Source: Blattabacterium cuenoti
Lineage (GTDB): Bacteria; Bacteroidota; Bacteroidia; Flavobacteriales; Blattabacteriaceae
DNA: 48,991 bases
Direction of reading: 5' to 3'
NCBI RefSeq assembly: GCF_014251955.1
Contig: NZ_CP059203.1
Span: forward strand, 131,671 to 180,661
The translations under genes and the position numbers were made by a program. Shown piece after piece: positions 1-9,007 of this stretch; within the stretch, counting starts at the first letter, position 1; every line of letters starts with the position of its first letter. The notes under the pieces are model-generated. The model saw only the letters and a list, made by a program, of their open reading frames with translations. It did no database searches and was not told the origin of the DNA.

Positions 1-44
1 ATATTAATTTGAACTTCAAAAATTATTAATTAAAATTATATTTT

Positions 45-452
45 ATGTTATATAGAATACAAACTATTTATTTACTTATGTCTATATTGATTTCTTCTTT
101 TTCTTTACATTTTTATCCTTCTTTACAACAGAAAAAAGAAATTCAATATCCATATTCATTTATTGATAAAGTTATTTTTATTTTTTTAATTGTATGTTTA
201 ATTTTATCTATTTGTAGTTTTCTCTCTTTTAAGATGAGAAAACTACAAATAGTTCTTAACTCTATAAATATAGTTTTCAATAGTGCTACTTTTATATTGA
301 TTCTTTTTTTTTCATTTTATCATAAATCCTTTCTTGTTTTCAGAAAAACGAATCTTTTTCTTATCTTATTTTCTGTATGTATTTTCTATTTTTCTAATAG
401 ATCCATAAAAAAAGATATAAAGTTAATTAATTCTATAAATAGAATAAGATAA
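45..452 (+). CDS. DUF4293-like small integral membrane protein
   Basis: This 135-residue protein has four hydrophobic stretches (about residues 5-22, 43-62, 73-92 and 100-117) and a basic tail, so it is probably a four-helix inner-membrane protein. The N-terminal pattern MLYRIQTIYLL resembles the DUF4293 family of Bacteroidetes, which starts with a similar 'RIQS-YL' motif. Its function is unknown. It lies 45 bases upstream of prfA on the same strand and may be cotranscribed with it. The ATG at 45 is the only sensible start. The family assignment is from memory of the N-terminal motif and topology and is only moderately sure. Confidence 0.7.
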   Translation: MLYRIQTIYLLMSILISSFSLHFYPSLQQKKEIQYPYSFIDKVIFIFLIVCLILSICSFLSFKMRKLQIVLNSINIVFNSATFILILFFSFYHKSFLVFRKTNLFLILFSVCIFYFSNRSIKKDIKLINSINRIR

Positions 453-497
453 ATAATTGAAGAGAAGAGAAGAACTTGAAACAATAATAAAATAAAA

Positions 498-1619
498 ATG
501 AAAAAAACTTCATTGATTAAAAAGTTTGAAGTTTTTGAAAAAGAATTTCATGAAATTTCAAATTCTATTATGCATACCAACATATTATCTAATCAATATA
601 AAATATTATTAAAAAAGTATAAAAAACTGGAAAAAATAGTTAATATTTATAATAGTTACAAAGAAAAGTTAATTTCTCTTCAAGAAGCAAATTCTATTTT
701 AGAGACCGACTCTGATCCTGAAATGAAGGAAATGGCTTATTTAGAAAAACATAAAATTTTAGAAGATTTATCTTTTCTTGAAAAGAAATCGCAAGATATT
801 CTTTTTCCTATTTTTTCTTCTTCTACTACAGATACAGAAGAAAAAAAAACAGAAGATTATAGAAATGCAATTGTAGAATTACGTTCCGGAACAGGAGGAG
901 ATGAAGCATGTCTTTTTGTAGAAGATATATTACGAATGTACGTTCTTTATTTCAAACAAGTAGGTTGGAAATATGAAATTATACATGCTCATAAAGGAAG
1001 TACTAATAAAGGATATAAAGAAATTATCTTAGATGTCAGGGGGAAAAATGAAAGAAAAGAAGTTTATGGAAATCTAAAATTTGAATCTGGAGTCCATAGA
1101 GTACAAAGAATTCCAAAAACAGAATCTCAAGGAAGAGTTCATACATCTGCTATTACAGTGGCAGTTTTACCTGAAGTAGAAGATATAGATGTCAATCTCA
1201 ATTGTTCTGATATAAAAAAAGAAACATTTCGATCTAGTGGAGCTGGAGGTCAACATGTTAATAAAACAGAATCTGCTGTCAGACTGACTCATATTCCAAG
1301 TAAAATAACAGTAGAATGTCAAGAAGGACGTTCACAACATAAAAACTTTGAAAAAGCAATGAATGTTTTACGATCACGTATTTACCAAAATGAAAAGGAA
1401 AAAAAATTAAAAGAACGATCCATAAAAAGAAAATGTTTGGTTTCTACAGGAGACCGTTCTGTAAAAATACGAACTTACAATTATCCTAAAAATAGAGTGA
1501 CAGATCATAGAATTCATAAATCTATTTATGATCTTGTCGGATTTATGAACGGAAATATTCAAAAAATGATTGATCTTTTAAAATTAGATTTAGATGAAAA
1601 TAATAAAATTCATAAATGA
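498..1619 (+). CDS. prfA: Peptide chain release factor 1 (RF1)
   Basis: RF1 recognises UAA and UAG stop codons in the ribosomal A site and triggers peptide release. At 373 residues it is close to the usual ~360. An N-terminal helical domain is followed by the PCRF core. The stop-codon reading tripeptide is of the RF1 PxT type (P206-K207-T208, in RIPKTESQGRVHTS), not the SPF of RF2. The catalytic GGQ loop is intact at residues 250-252 (GAGGQHVNKTES). It runs convergently towards accC, with 36 bases between the stop codons. Many genes here end in TAA or TAG, so this factor should be essential. Confidence 0.97.
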   Translation: MKKTSLIKKFEVFEKEFHEISNSIMHTNILSNQYKILLKKYKKLEKIVNIYNSYKEKLISLQEANSILETDSDPEMKEMAYLEKHKILEDLSFLEKKSQDILFPIFSSSTTDTEEKKTEDYRNAIVELRSGTGGDEACLFVEDILRMYVLYFKQVGWKYEIIHAHKGSTNKGYKEIILDVRGKNERKEVYGNLKFESGVHRVQRIPKTESQGRVHTSAITVAVLPEVEDIDVNLNCSDIKKETFRSSGAGGQHVNKTESAVRLTHIPSKITVECQEGRSQHKNFEKAMNVLRSRIYQNEKEKKLKERSIKRKCLVSTGDRSVKIRTYNYPKNRVTDHRIHKSIYDLVGFMNGNIQKMIDLLKLDLDENNKIHK

Positions 1620-1655
1620 TTGATTCTATGTTTACAGATTTTTTATAAAATAAAT

Positions 1656-3026
1656 CTAATTAGATTTTTTAGAATTATAAAAATGAAATGTAAATGTATC
1701 TAAAAAATTTGTATGATATTCTCCTTTCAAAAAATCATCATTTTGCATGATCTGTTTATGAAAAGGAATGGTCGTACGAATTCCTTCGATAATAAATTCA
1801 TCTAATGAACGACGCATTTTTTCAATAGTTTCTTTTCTAGTTTTTGCTGTAGTAATAATTTTTGCAATCATAGAATCATAATAATGTGTAACCCTGTATC
1901 CAGCATAAATATGTGTATCTATACGGACTCCTCTTCCTCCTGGAAAATGCATTTGAGTTATTTTTCCGGGCATGGAACGAAAATTTTTATCAGGTTCTTC
2001 TGCATTAATTCTACATTCTATTGAATGCATTTTTGGGTAATAATTCTTTCCAGAAAGTTTTTTTCCACTAGCTAAAAAAATTTGTTCTTGTATAAGATCT
2101 AACCCTGTTATTTCTTCCGTTATAGGATGTTCTACTTGAATTCTAGGATTCATCTCCATAAAATAAAAATTCTTATTTTTATCTACTAAAAATTCTACAG
2201 TTCCTACTCCTTCATAATGAATAAATTCAGCTGCTTTTACGGCTGTTTCTCCCATTTTTTTTCTTAAAGATGGAGTTAAAAATGGAGAAGGGGCTTCTTC
2301 CACAAGTTTTTGATTTCTTCTTTGAATAGAACAATCTCTTTCGGATAAATGACATATTTTTCCATATTGATCTCCAATTATTTGTATTTCTATATGTCTT
2401 GGATTAAAAATTAATTTTTCTATATACATTTCCTTTTTTCCAAAACATGCTAAAGACTCTTGTTTAGCTTTTTCCCAAGAATTTTTTAAACAATTTTTAT
2501 CTAAAACAGATCGTATTCCTTTTCCTCCACCTCCAGAAACAGATTTAATTATAATGGGATATCCTATTTTTTCTGCAGTATTTTCTATTTCCTTATAAGA
2601 AGAAGATTCATCAAAAAAAGAATCAGATCCAGGTAAACAAGAAATTCCAGCTTTTTTCATAGTATTTTTAGCTGAAATTTTGTTTCCTATTTGAATCATA
2701 TGATTGGGAAGTGGCCCTATAAACTTGATTCCATGTTTTTTGCACATAGATGAAAAATATGGATTTTCAGATAAAAATCCATATCCAGGATGAATAGCAT
2801 CTGCATTTGTGATTTCAGCTGCAGATATTAAATTTGGAACATTTAAATACGATTGATATGGAGAAGGAGGCCCTATACATACTGCTTCATCCGCAAAATA
2901 AACATGAAGACTCTTTTTATCTGCTGTAGAATAAACAGCTACCGTTTTTATTCCCATTTCTTTAGCTGTTCGTAGAATACGTAAAGCTATTTCTCCTCTA
3001 TTAGCAATTAATATTTTTTTAAACAT
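1656..3026 (-). CDS. accC: Acetyl-CoA carboxylase, biotin carboxylase subunit
   Basis: AccC carboxylates the biotin carried on AccB, using ATP and bicarbonate, in the first step of fatty acid synthesis. The 456-residue length is normal. An N-terminal Rossmann-like domain (IANRGEIALRI, residues 7-17) is followed by an ATP-grasp domain with the glycine-rich loop SGGGGKGIR (164-172) and the active-site strand MEMNPRIQVEH (290-300), then the C-terminal biotin carboxylase domain. It is the last gene of an rpmF-accB-accC unit on the minus strand, with 72 bases between accB and accC. accD lies far away at 46936-47775 and accA is not in the window. Confidence 0.97.
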   Translation of the reverse strand: MFKKILIANRGEIALRILRTAKEMGIKTVAVYSTADKKSLHVYFADEAVCIGPPSPYQSYLNVPNLISAAEITNADAIHPGYGFLSENPYFSSMCKKHGIKFIGPLPNHMIQIGNKISAKNTMKKAGISCLPGSDSFFDESSSYKEIENTAEKIGYPIIIKSVSGGGGKGIRSVLDKNCLKNSWEKAKQESLACFGKKEMYIEKLIFNPRHIEIQIIGDQYGKICHLSERDCSIQRRNQKLVEEAPSPFLTPSLRKKMGETAVKAAEFIHYEGVGTVEFLVDKNKNFYFMEMNPRIQVEHPITEEITGLDLIQEQIFLASGKKLSGKNYYPKMHSIECRINAEEPDKNFRSMPGKITQMHFPGGRGVRIDTHIYAGYRVTHYYDSMIAKIITTAKTRKETIEKMRRSLDEFIIEGIRTTIPFHKQIMQNDDFLKGEYHTNFLDTFTFHFYNSKKSN

Positions 3027-3098
3027 AATTTTTAAACAAAAATTGTTTTTTGTATTTTATGAAATGAAAATTCAACAATTGTTATACTACTAACTTAA

Positions 3099-3563
3099 CT
3101 ATAATAGAGGATTTAATAGAAATAAAGGTTGATCATAATCAACTGGAGAAGCGTTTTCAACAAGAATTTTAACGATTTCCCCATCTACTTCAGATTCTAT
3201 CTCATTGAATAATTTCATTGCTTCTATAACACAAACTTTTGTTCCTTTTTTGATTTTATCCCCTATTTTAACAAAAGTCTCTTGATCTGGATGAGGTTTA
3301 CGATAAAATGTTCCAATCATAGGAGATTTAATTGTTAAATACTCATCTGATTCCTTTTGATTTTTTTTATTATTATAAAATCTATCTGAAAAATCAGAAA
3401 TAGAAGGATGAATTTTATTTTTCTCATTTAAAGATGAGATTGGATTCAAAAATTTTTTTTGATTTTTTACCTGAATTTTAGTATTTCCTATTTGTATTTT
3501 GATTTCATGAATGTCAGATCCAGAAATAAATTCTATAAGGGATTGAATATCTTTTAAATTCAT
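3099..3563 (-). CDS. accB: Acetyl-CoA carboxylase, biotin carboxyl carrier protein
   Basis: AccB carries biotin between AccC and the carboxyltransferase AccA/AccD. From the ATG at 3563 it has 154 residues. The C-terminal biotinyl domain contains the motif VIEAMKLFNEI, with the modified lysine at residue 117. A poorly conserved lysine- and asparagine-rich linker (about residues 35-75) joins it to the N-terminal domain. An upstream in-frame TTG at 3575 would add four residues, but the ATG is the natural start (MNLKDIQSLIEF). It follows rpmF by about 20 bases and precedes accC, which is the usual flavobacterial order. Confidence 0.95.
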   Translation of the reverse strand: MNLKDIQSLIEFISGSDIHEIKIQIGNTKIQVKNQKKFLNPISSLNEKNKIHPSISDFSDRFYNNKKNQKESDEYLTIKSPMIGTFYRKPHPDQETFVKIGDKIKKGTKVCVIEAMKLFNEIESEVDGEIVKILVENASPVDYDQPLFLLNPLL

Positions 3564-3584
3564 AAGAAAACCCAATCAAATGGA

Positions 3585-3770
3585 TTATTTTTTTTTGAAT
3601 AAAATTTTTCCTCTATAACAAAGTTCATCGTCATTATTCCAATAAGCATGATGATATAAATGTTTTTCTTTGGTTAAAGAACATTTTATTAATAAAGGTT
3701 CTTTTATTTTCAAATGAGTCCTTCTTTTATTTTTTCTAGATTTAGATTGTCTTCTTTTAGGATGTGCCAT
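3585..3770 (-). CDS. rpmF: 50S ribosomal protein L32
   Basis: This 61-residue basic protein begins with the L32 signature MAHPKRRQSKSRKNKRRTH and belongs to the large ribosomal subunit. Only two cysteines are present and they do not form the CxxC...CxxC zinc ribbon, so this is the zinc-independent form usual in Bacteroidetes. It is the first gene of the rpmF-accB-accC unit. Coupling of rpmF to fatty acid genes is common across bacteria. proS diverges from it with a 98-base gap. Confidence 0.96.
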   Translation of the reverse strand: MAHPKRRQSKSRKNKRRTHLKIKEPLLIKCSLTKEKHLYHHAYWNNDDELCYRGKILFKKK

Positions 3771-3868
3771 GTGATTTATTATTTTTTTTAAAAATTAAAA
3801 TTTTATTCTCTATAATGCCAAAAATAATTTTTTTATCTTTATTTTTTGTATGAACTTTTTATTTTTTT

Positions 3869-5362
3869 ATGATTCGTCAATTCACTAAACGGAATAAGGA
3901 TTATTCTAAATGGTATAATGAAATTGTCATTAAATCTGGGTTAGCAGAATTTTCCGGAGTTCGTGGTTTTATGATTATTAAACCATATGGGATTTCTATA
4001 TGGGAAATCATAAAAACAAAATTAGATAAAATGTTTAAAGAAACAGGACATAAAAATGTTTATTTTCCTTTACTAATTCCTAAATCTTTTTTTTCAAAAG
4101 AAAAACAACATATTAAAAGTTTTTCCAAAGAATGTGCAGTAGTTACGCATTGCAAATTGATAAAAAAAGAAAAAAATAAAAAAGAATTGGTGATAGATCC
4201 ACAATCTAAATTACAAGAGGAATTAATTATACGACCTACTTCTGAAAGTATTATATGGAAAACTTATAAACGTTGGATTCAATCTTATAGAGATCTTCCG
4301 ATTCTTTTAAATCAATGGGGAAATGCTGTTAGATGGGAAATGCGAACTCGTTTATTTTTAAGAACTTCTGAATTTTTATGGCAAGAAGGACATACAGCTC
4401 ATTCTACTAAAAATGAAGCGATAGAAGAAACGAAAAAAATATTAAATATTTACACCCGTTTTTTAGAAAATTTTATGGCTATTCCTGTTTTACAAGGGGT
4501 TAAACCCTATATGGACAAATTTTCTGGATCTGAAACCACATATTGTCTTGAAGCTCTTATGCAAGATGGAAAAGCTTTGCAAATAGGAACTTCTCATTTT
4601 CTTGGTCAAAACTTCTCAAAAGCTTTTGATGTTAAATTTACCAATATTAATGGAAAAAAAGAACATGTGTGGTCCACATCTTGGGGAATTTCTACAAGAT
4701 TAATAGGAGGATTAATTATGTCGCATTCTGACGATCGTGGGTTAGTTATTCCTCCAAAAATAGCTCCTATTCAAACTGTTATAATTCCTATCTACAAAAA
4801 CAGAAAAGAATTAAATCAAATTAGTGAAATTACAGAAAAAATTAAAAATATACTTGAAAAACAAGGAATCAGTGTTCAATATGATGACAGAGATATTTTT
4901 ACTCCTGGTTGGAAATTTAATGAATACGAAATGAAAGGAATTCCCATAAGAATTAGTATTGGATCATATGAAATAAAACATGAAAAAGCAGAAGTTTTTA
5001 GAAGAGATACATACGAAAAAATGGATGTTTCTTGGAATTGTTTAAAAAAATTTATTCCAGAACTCCTTGAAAAAATACAAAATAATATTTATCAAAAAGC
5101 TTTACAAAGAACAAATAAAGGGACTCTAACATTAGATCATTATGATGATTTTAAAAAAAAAATCAATGAAACTGGAGGTTTTATTCTCGCTCATTGGGAT
5201 GGAACAATAAATACAGTGAAAAAAATTCAAGAAGAAACAGAAGCAACTATACGTTGCATTCCAATTCACATTCAAAACAATGTGAATGTGAAAGAAACAG
5301 GAAAATGTATTTATTCTGGAAAAACTTCTAATCAACGTGTGATTTTTGCAAAATCTTACTAA
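3869..5362 (+). CDS. proS: Prolyl-tRNA synthetase (archaeal/eukaryal-type ProS)
   Basis: This class II synthetase charges tRNA-Pro with proline. At 497 residues, without the ~180-residue editing insertion of E. coli-type enzymes, it belongs to the shorter archaeal/eukaryal-like ProS class. Visible motifs include IIRPTSESIIWKTYKRW and RWEMRTRLFLRTSEFLWQEGHTAH, then the anticodon-binding domain, and a C-terminal extension that ends in tyrosine as is typical of this class. The C-terminal zinc site looks incomplete (GKCIYSGK has one cysteine where some homologues have two). It runs convergently with pyrD, 32 bases apart. Confidence 0.95.
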   Translation: MIRQFTKRNKDYSKWYNEIVIKSGLAEFSGVRGFMIIKPYGISIWEIIKTKLDKMFKETGHKNVYFPLLIPKSFFSKEKQHIKSFSKECAVVTHCKLIKKEKNKKELVIDPQSKLQEELIIRPTSESIIWKTYKRWIQSYRDLPILLNQWGNAVRWEMRTRLFLRTSEFLWQEGHTAHSTKNEAIEETKKILNIYTRFLENFMAIPVLQGVKPYMDKFSGSETTYCLEALMQDGKALQIGTSHFLGQNFSKAFDVKFTNINGKKEHVWSTSWGISTRLIGGLIMSHSDDRGLVIPPKIAPIQTVIIPIYKNRKELNQISEITEKIKNILEKQGISVQYDDRDIFTPGWKFNEYEMKGIPIRISIGSYEIKHEKAEVFRRDTYEKMDVSWNCLKKFIPELLEKIQNNIYQKALQRTNKGTLTLDHYDDFKKKINETGGFILAHWDGTINTVKKIQEETEATIRCIPIHIQNNVNVKETGKCIYSGKTSNQRVIFAKSY

Positions 5363-5394
5363 ACTTTTGTAGTAGTATGAATAATATGAATAAA

Positions 5395-6339
5395 TTAAAT
5401 CACGTTTAATTGCCCTTTGAAATTTTCTATAGAAAAATAGTTTTTTTTTCGTAAAATGGAAATAAATTCTTTTTTCAGTCTATCAAACACTTGAATCCCT
5501 TCTTGAAAAAACTGTGTTCCTACTTGAACAGCAGAAGCTCCACATAAGATATGTTCAAAAACATCTTTTCCGGAACAAATACCCCCACATCCAATTATAG
5601 AAATATCTTTTCTAAGATAAATGTAAAACTTACGAATATTAGCTAATGCAAATGGTTTTATAATACTTCCTCCTATTCCTCCAAATCCTTTTTTTGGATG
5701 GATGACTGTTGTTTCATGATTTATATCAATAAAAAGACCATTTGGTAAACTATTAATGCAAGTCACAAAACAAATAGGGAATTGATTTAAAATAAAAGCC
5801 ATTTTTTTTATATGAAAATCTTCAAAATAAGGAGGTAATTTGACTCCTAAAGGTTTTTTATAAAATTTAAATAAATTATCTAGAAAATCAGAAGTTTTAT
5901 AAAAATCATATCCTAATAATCCTTGATCTTTTTTTTCAATAAGATTTGGACAAGATAAGTTTAATTCTATCGCATTAATATTTGGAGAAAGATTTGCTTT
6001 ACGGATAAGTTGATAATTTTCTTCTATAGAAAGTCCTGATATAGACAAAAAAAAAGGTTTTTTAGGTTTTTTTTTTTCTAAAAAATTTAAATAAAAATCT
6101 ATACCAAGATTTGGTAATCCCATAGAATTAATACTCCCCATATTCCATTTAAAATATCTTGGTTCCAAATTTCCTTCTCTTGGAATCATTGTACAGCTTT
6201 TTGTGACCACTGCTCCAGAAGAACTCATCATAATTTCAGAAAGTTCTTTTTCCGTACAACAAAGAACCCCTGATGCGTTCATAATGCAAGAGGTGAGTTT
6301 GATTCCATTAATATTAGAAGAAATATCTATTTTTTTCAT
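5395..6339 (-). CDS. pyrD: Dihydroorotate dehydrogenase, class 1A type
   Basis: This FMN enzyme oxidises dihydroorotate to orotate in pyrimidine synthesis. The 314-residue length and the blocks NASGVLCCTE, GSINSMGLPNLGIDFYL and LNLSCPN match cytosolic class 1A enzymes (Lactococcus lactis PyrDA, trypanosomatids), which use fumarate as electron acceptor. The catalytic base Cys sits at residue 130, the same number as in L. lactis. There is no N-terminal membrane helix as in the quinone-linked class 2. The next pathway gene, the pyrEF fusion, starts 85 bases away in the opposite direction, so the two probably share a divergent promoter region. Class is inferred from motifs only. Confidence 0.92.
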   Translation of the reverse strand: MKKIDISSNINGIKLTSCIMNASGVLCCTEKELSEIMMSSSGAVVTKSCTMIPREGNLEPRYFKWNMGSINSMGLPNLGIDFYLNFLEKKKPKKPFFLSISGLSIEENYQLIRKANLSPNINAIELNLSCPNLIEKKDQGLLGYDFYKTSDFLDNLFKFYKKPLGVKLPPYFEDFHIKKMAFILNQFPICFVTCINSLPNGLFIDINHETTVIHPKKGFGGIGGSIIKPFALANIRKFYIYLRKDISIIGCGGICSGKDVFEHILCGASAVQVGTQFFQEGIQVFDRLKKEFISILRKKNYFSIENFKGQLNVI

Positions 6340-6424
6340 ATTCTAAATAGAAATTGTTAATAAATATACGAATTCCAAAAGGATAAAATTTTTAACTTTA
6401 CAAATACAGGTTTTTTATGATGCT

Positions 6425-7789
6425 ATGGAAGAAAAAGAACAGTTTTTTTTAAAAATTTACAATTTAGGAATTATTAAGTTTGGTGATTTTACTTTAAAAA
6501 GTGGAATAATTTCTCCTATATATATCGATTTTCGTCCAATTGCTTCTAGACCAGATTTATTGATTAAATTATCTGATTTACTTCTTCATGAAGTCCCATA
6601 TCATACATTTGAACTAATTTGTGGAGTTCCATATGCCGCTTTACCTATAGCAACTACTTTATCGTTAAGATCAAATATTCCTTTGATCATTAAAAGAAAA
6701 GAAAATAAAGGTTATGGAACAAAACGAATGATAGAAGGTATTTACAAAAAAGGACAAAATTGTCTTCTTATAGAAGATGTGATTACTAGTGGAGATAGTT
6801 TATTAAAAACTATCATAGATATTGAAAAAGAAGGATTGATCATAAAAAATATTCTATCTATTCTTGATCGTGAACAAGGTGGAATCGAAAATATAAAAAA
6901 AAAAGGATATCACATACGAACTCTGTTTTGTATCGGAGAAGTTTTAAAAATGCTAGAGAAAAAACATCTTTTAAAAAAAAAAGAAATACATATCATTCAA
7001 TTTTTTCAAAAAAATAATTTTAAAAACTTCCAAGAAAAACGTATTTCTTATGAAGAAAAAAAAGAAAAAATTTCTCATCCTATAGGAAAAAAACTTCTTG
7101 ATATAACATTAAAAAAAAAAACTAATTTAATCGTTTCAGCAGATTTAATCTATACGACACACATTTTAAAATTGGTAAATTCTATTGGAGATAAAATTTG
7201 TGGATTGAAACTTCATGTAGATATTATTAATGATTTTTCTCTTTCATTCATAACATCTCTTAAAAAGATTTCTATAGAAAAGAAATTTTTATTATTTGAA
7301 GATAGAAAATTCTGTGACGTTGGTCCAACAAATTCCCTTCAACTACATCATGGGATACACAAAATTTCTTCATGGGCGGATATTATTACTGTACATGTCA
7401 TTGCGGGAAGTGCAAGTATACAAAATTTGAATGTTCCTTCTAATATGGGATTAATTACTGTATCTGAAATGTCTTCTTATGGAAGATTATTTGATGATAA
7501 TTATATCAGAAAAGCATTAAATATTTCTTTAAAAAATACAAAAGTAATTGGAACTGTGGCGCAAAGAAAAGTCGATGATCGATTATTATTGTTTACTCCT
7601 GGAATCCATTTTTCTGAATCAAAAAAAAATAATAAAGGAAATATATACATTCATCCTAACCAAGCTTTTGAGAAAAATAAAAGCGATTTTATCATAGTTG
7701 GAAAAGCAATTTATCAATCAAATAATCCAAAAATAGCAGCAGAAAAATATAGAAATGCAGGATGGAAAGCTTATGAAAAAGGACTTTAA
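6425..7789 (+). CDS. pyrE-pyrF: Fused orotate phosphoribosyltransferase / OMP decarboxylase (UMP synthase)
   Basis: This 454-residue protein joins the last two steps of UMP synthesis. The N-terminal ~200 residues are OPRTase, with the PRPP loop LLIEDVITSGDSLLKTI (about 114-130). A lysine-rich linker (about 178-215) leads to the decarboxylase. The decarboxylase carries a binding lysine at 262 (KLHVDII) and the tetrad D293-x-K295-x-x-D298 in FEDRKFCDVG. That motif and the following GI-KISSWADI stretch closely resemble the C-terminal half of eukaryotic UMP synthase rather than E. coli or B. subtilis PyrF. Domain order (OPRT then OMPDC) is that of animals and plants. An 11-A run at 7111-7121 is kept in frame. 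Confidence 0.93.
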   Translation: MEEKEQFFLKIYNLGIIKFGDFTLKSGIISPIYIDFRPIASRPDLLIKLSDLLLHEVPYHTFELICGVPYAALPIATTLSLRSNIPLIIKRKENKGYGTKRMIEGIYKKGQNCLLIEDVITSGDSLLKTIIDIEKEGLIIKNILSILDREQGGIENIKKKGYHIRTLFCIGEVLKMLEKKHLLKKKEIHIIQFFQKNNFKNFQEKRISYEEKKEKISHPIGKKLLDITLKKKTNLIVSADLIYTTHILKLVNSIGDKICGLKLHVDIINDFSLSFITSLKKISIEKKFLLFEDRKFCDVGPTNSLQLHHGIHKISSWADIITVHVIAGSASIQNLNVPSNMGLITVSEMSSYGRLFDDNYIRKALNISLKNTKVIGTVAQRKVDDRLLLFTPGIHFSESKKNNKGNIYIHPNQAFEKNKSDFIIVGKAIYQSNNPKIAAEKYRNAGWKAYEKGL

Positions 7790-7980
7790 AAAAAACAGAT
7801 ATTATTCAATTAAAAAAAATACATCAAAGTTTTTTTTTGAGAAAAAATTAATGATACTGATTGTATTTTTGTTTAATTTGTTGTATAGATAGAACTTTGT
7901 ATTTTTTTTATCTTTATCATCAAAAAAAACTCTCATGTTATAAATTGAGTGAAAAAAAAATTTTTGAATAAATTTTGAAT

Positions 7981-8565
7981 ATGGAATGGATCAATTCATT
8001 AATCAGTTGTTTTATGATTCTTTTTAGCATTATAGATATACTAGGAAATGCTCCTATTATTATGGGATTCAAATCCAAAGGAAACATCATAGAAACTAAA
8101 AAAGTAATAGTGACTTCTCTTGTAATTTTTTTATCTTTTTTATTCTTAGGACAACCTATGCTAAAAATTATTGGAGTTGATATTAACTCCTTTTCTGTTG
8201 CAGGATCTATCGTATTGTTTCTAATAGGATTAGAAATGATATTAGGAATAGATATTCATAAAGTAACAGAAAACGCACAAACTTCCATTGTTCCAATAGC
8301 TTTTCCACTGATAGCTGGACCAGGATCTTTAACTACTTTAATTTCATTAAGAACAACTTATAATGTCTATATCATTCTTTTATCTCTTATTCTCAACATG
8401 ATAGTCGTTTATTTTGTGATAGATAGATGTGATTTTATAGCAAAAAAAATAGGAAATAACGGTTTGGATGTGTTAAAAAAAATATTTGGAATTATTTTAT
8501 TGGCATTTGCCGTAAAAATTTTTGGAGCTAATGCAGGTCAATTATTCCAACAACAAGGATTATAA
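7981..8565 (+). CDS. MarC family integral membrane protein
   Basis: This 194-residue hydrophobic protein has about six predicted membrane helices and matches the MarC/UPF0056 family. Recognisable parts are the early LFSIIDILGNAPI segment and VPIAFPLIAGPGSLTTLI in the middle. The role of the family is uncertain; it was once linked to multiple antibiotic resistance, but this was not upheld. The ATG at 7981 is preferred over the in-frame TTG at 7975. The 191 bases between pyrEF and this gene hold nothing I can identify. It converges on rnpA. Confidence 0.87.
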   Translation: MEWINSLISCFMILFSIIDILGNAPIIMGFKSKGNIIETKKVIVTSLVIFLSFLFLGQPMLKIIGVDINSFSVAGSIVLFLIGLEMILGIDIHKVTENAQTSIVPIAFPLIAGPGSLTTLISLRTTYNVYIILLSLILNMIVVYFVIDRCDFIAKKIGNNGLDVLKKIFGIILLAFAVKIFGANAGQLFQQQGL

Positions 8566-8609
8566 TAAAATAATGATCTAATAAAAAAAAATAAAGTAGA
8601 AGATTATTA

Positions 8610-9007
8610 TTATTTCAATTCTGTTTCTGTCATTTTTTCTTCTAGTATTTCATAAAATATTTTTTTTATAGATTGATTTATATCTTGAAATTTTGGTAAA
8701 AAAATTCCTATATAAACAAAAAGAATCTGATAAATTTTATTGATATGGATATATTCCATTTTCCTTTCTAAAATAGATTTGTTTAAAAAAAATGAAGCTC
8801 TTAATAAACGTTTTATTCTATTTCTATGAACAGCTTTTTTAAACTTTTTTTTTTAACTAAAGTTCCAATTAAATTTATTTTTTTTATTCCTTTAAAATTC
8901 GTTTTTTTTTCATCAGATAAAAGCACAAAAGCGGAAATAGGAAATTCTGAAAAATACTGACCGTATTTAATTATTGTTGTATAATACACATCTTTTTTAT
9001 TTTTCAT
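8610..9007 (-). CDS. rnpA: Ribonuclease P protein component, frame broken at a poly-A run
   Basis: RnpA is the protein subunit of RNase P, which matures tRNA 5' ends. The frame from the ATG at 9007 gives ...[12 protein letters not shown] and then runs off to a stop at 8813 after 64 residues. At 8845-8854 the coding strand has ten A. One extra A restores [17 protein letters not shown], the family RNR signature, and the frame then stays open to a TAA at 8610-8612, giving about 132 residues, a normal length. The sequence after the break is well conserved, so this is either a homopolymer sequencing error, a gene rescued by polymerase slippage, or a very recent loss. The start lies 11 bases inside the end of fbp. 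Confidence 0.88.

Noticed and set aside
1652..1667. Palindrome AAATCTAATTAGATTT between prfA and accC as a shared terminator
   Set aside because: It includes the accC stop codon and has no loop, so it is weaker than the thrC/thyA hairpin; not enough support to list it.
8813..9007. A separate 64-residue minus-strand gene
   Set aside because: It is the N-terminal part of rnpA; the rest of the protein continues in the next frame after the poly-A run.
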